Below, one piece after another: positions 63,815-64,000 of a DNA stretch of 64,000 bases. A program made the position numbers and the translations under genes. This stretch comes from a candidate division KSB1 bacterium (lineage in GTDB: Bacteria; Zhuqueibacterota; Zhuqueibacteria; JANLFK01; Oleimicrobiaceae): NCBI GenBank assembly GCA_024655945.1, contig JANLFK010000006.1, positions 180,426 through 244,425 on the forward strand, read 5' to 3'. The notes below the pieces were generated by a model. The model did not search any database and had not been told where the DNA came from. It saw only the letters and a list, made by a program, of their open reading frames with translations. Each line of letters opens with the position of its first letter. Within the stretch, counting starts at the first letter, position 1.

Positions 63815-63842
63815 GGGGCCGAGAGTCATCAGACTCGGCCCC
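63815..63842 (-). other. Leader hairpin upstream of the HAD gene
   Basis: GGGGCCGAG(AG)TC pairs with GACTCGGCCCC around the loop ATCA, with a 2-base bulge. In the minus direction it is followed by CCCCTTTG, so it could be a weak attenuator in the 5' leader, 30 bases before the start codon. Confidence 0.45.
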
Positions 63843-63849
63843 ATGCTCA

Positions 63850-63896
63850 GCCAAAATTGGCGTAGCAAAAATACAACTTCACGCGGACAAAGTCAA
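63850..63896 (-). promoter_or_regulatory. Promoter and operator-like dyad of the long operon
   Basis: Minus strand -35 TTGACT (63891-63896), 17-base spacer, -10 TATTTT (63868-63873). The 12-base dyad GCCAAAATTGGC at 63850-63861 falls at the expected transcription start, a typical repressor site position. The remaining bases 63897-64000 hold nothing I can support. Confidence 0.6.
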
Positions 63897-64000
63897 GGAT
63901 GATTTTCGCCTACGCTGTAGGGACCAGGCAAAACCTTTCCACCTTGGTGAGGTGATCAGGGAGAGCTTCGCGTCATTCTGTCCCCGGGCGGTGGCATGGT

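Noticed and set aside
63897..64000. A further gene at the right edge
   Set aside because: No start, stop or motif in the last 100 bases that supports one.

Overview
The window looks like part of a chromosome from a Gram-negative bacterium of the Fibrobacteres-Chlorobi-Bacteroidetes (FCB) group, possibly an uncultured lineage of the KSB1/Calditrichota kind. Supporting signs are a Kdo/LPS gene set (kdsA, kdsB, kdsD, an lptC-like start), a TonB-dependent receptor with a carboxypeptidase-regulatory-like plug extension, a PorV-like outer-membrane protein, and several secreted proteins with C-terminal type IX-secretion/FlgD-like sorting domains built around a YPNPFN motif. Promoters read as ordinary sigma-70 sites (TTGACA or TTGACT, 17-base spacer, AT-rich -10). 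The lineage is an inference from these traits. No rRNA, tRNA, CRISPR array or transposase was seen.

Layout. (1) 1-6959, minus strand: an envelope operon in the order gatC, kdsB, pyrG, kdsA, CsgG-like protein, Omp28-like lipoprotein, Ig/PKD lipoprotein, kdsD, lptC (cut by the window edge), driven by a strong promoter at 7004-7032. CTP synthase sits beside the CTP-consuming KdsB. (2) 7151-14539: two M28 metallopeptidases, a lipoprotein, a CYTH-domain protein, a small Cys-rich protein and a plus-strand acyl-ACP/acyl-CoA synthetase ending in a clear terminator. (3) 14599-23743, minus strand: a carbohydrate operon with a large GH13 enzyme, a CBM9-like protein, a sodium:solute symporter, a GNAT protein and a GH172 (DUF2961) enzyme. 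(4) 24152-28522, plus strand: a three-gene cassette of CpXC-TPR-CHAT (caspase-like protease), a small helical protein, and a coiled-coil protein with two membrane helices. It resembles the CATRA class of prokaryotic conflict systems. Two of its three genes carry frame breaks, while every other gene in the window reads through. (5) 28604-31527: an ICMT-like methyltransferase, a secreted sorting-domain protein and a small secreted protein.

(6) 31669-63785, minus strand: about 32 kb of genes with no gap larger than about 110 bases and many ATGA/GTGA overlaps, starting from one recognisable promoter at 63868-63896. It holds a HAD phosphatase, a TonB receptor, secreted and PorV-like proteins, a GH38 alpha-mannosidase, two DUF4185 proteins, a complete sugar ABC importer minus its ATPase, a second giant secreted GH38-type enzyme, a modular esterase, and an unexpected set of one-carbon proteins. 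These are a MtaB-like methanol:corrinoid methyltransferase, four uroporphyrinogen-decarboxylase-family (MtaA-like) proteins, a CobW-type GTPase, and thioredoxin-like proteins both free and fused. The inferred theme is uptake and breakdown of a mannose-containing, possibly O-methylated glycan, with the methyl groups handled by corrinoid chemistry. The corrinoid carrier protein (MtaC) is not in the window.

Main candidates for something new are the CHAT cassette (24.2-28.5 kb) and the glycan/methyltransferase superoperon (31.7-63.8 kb).
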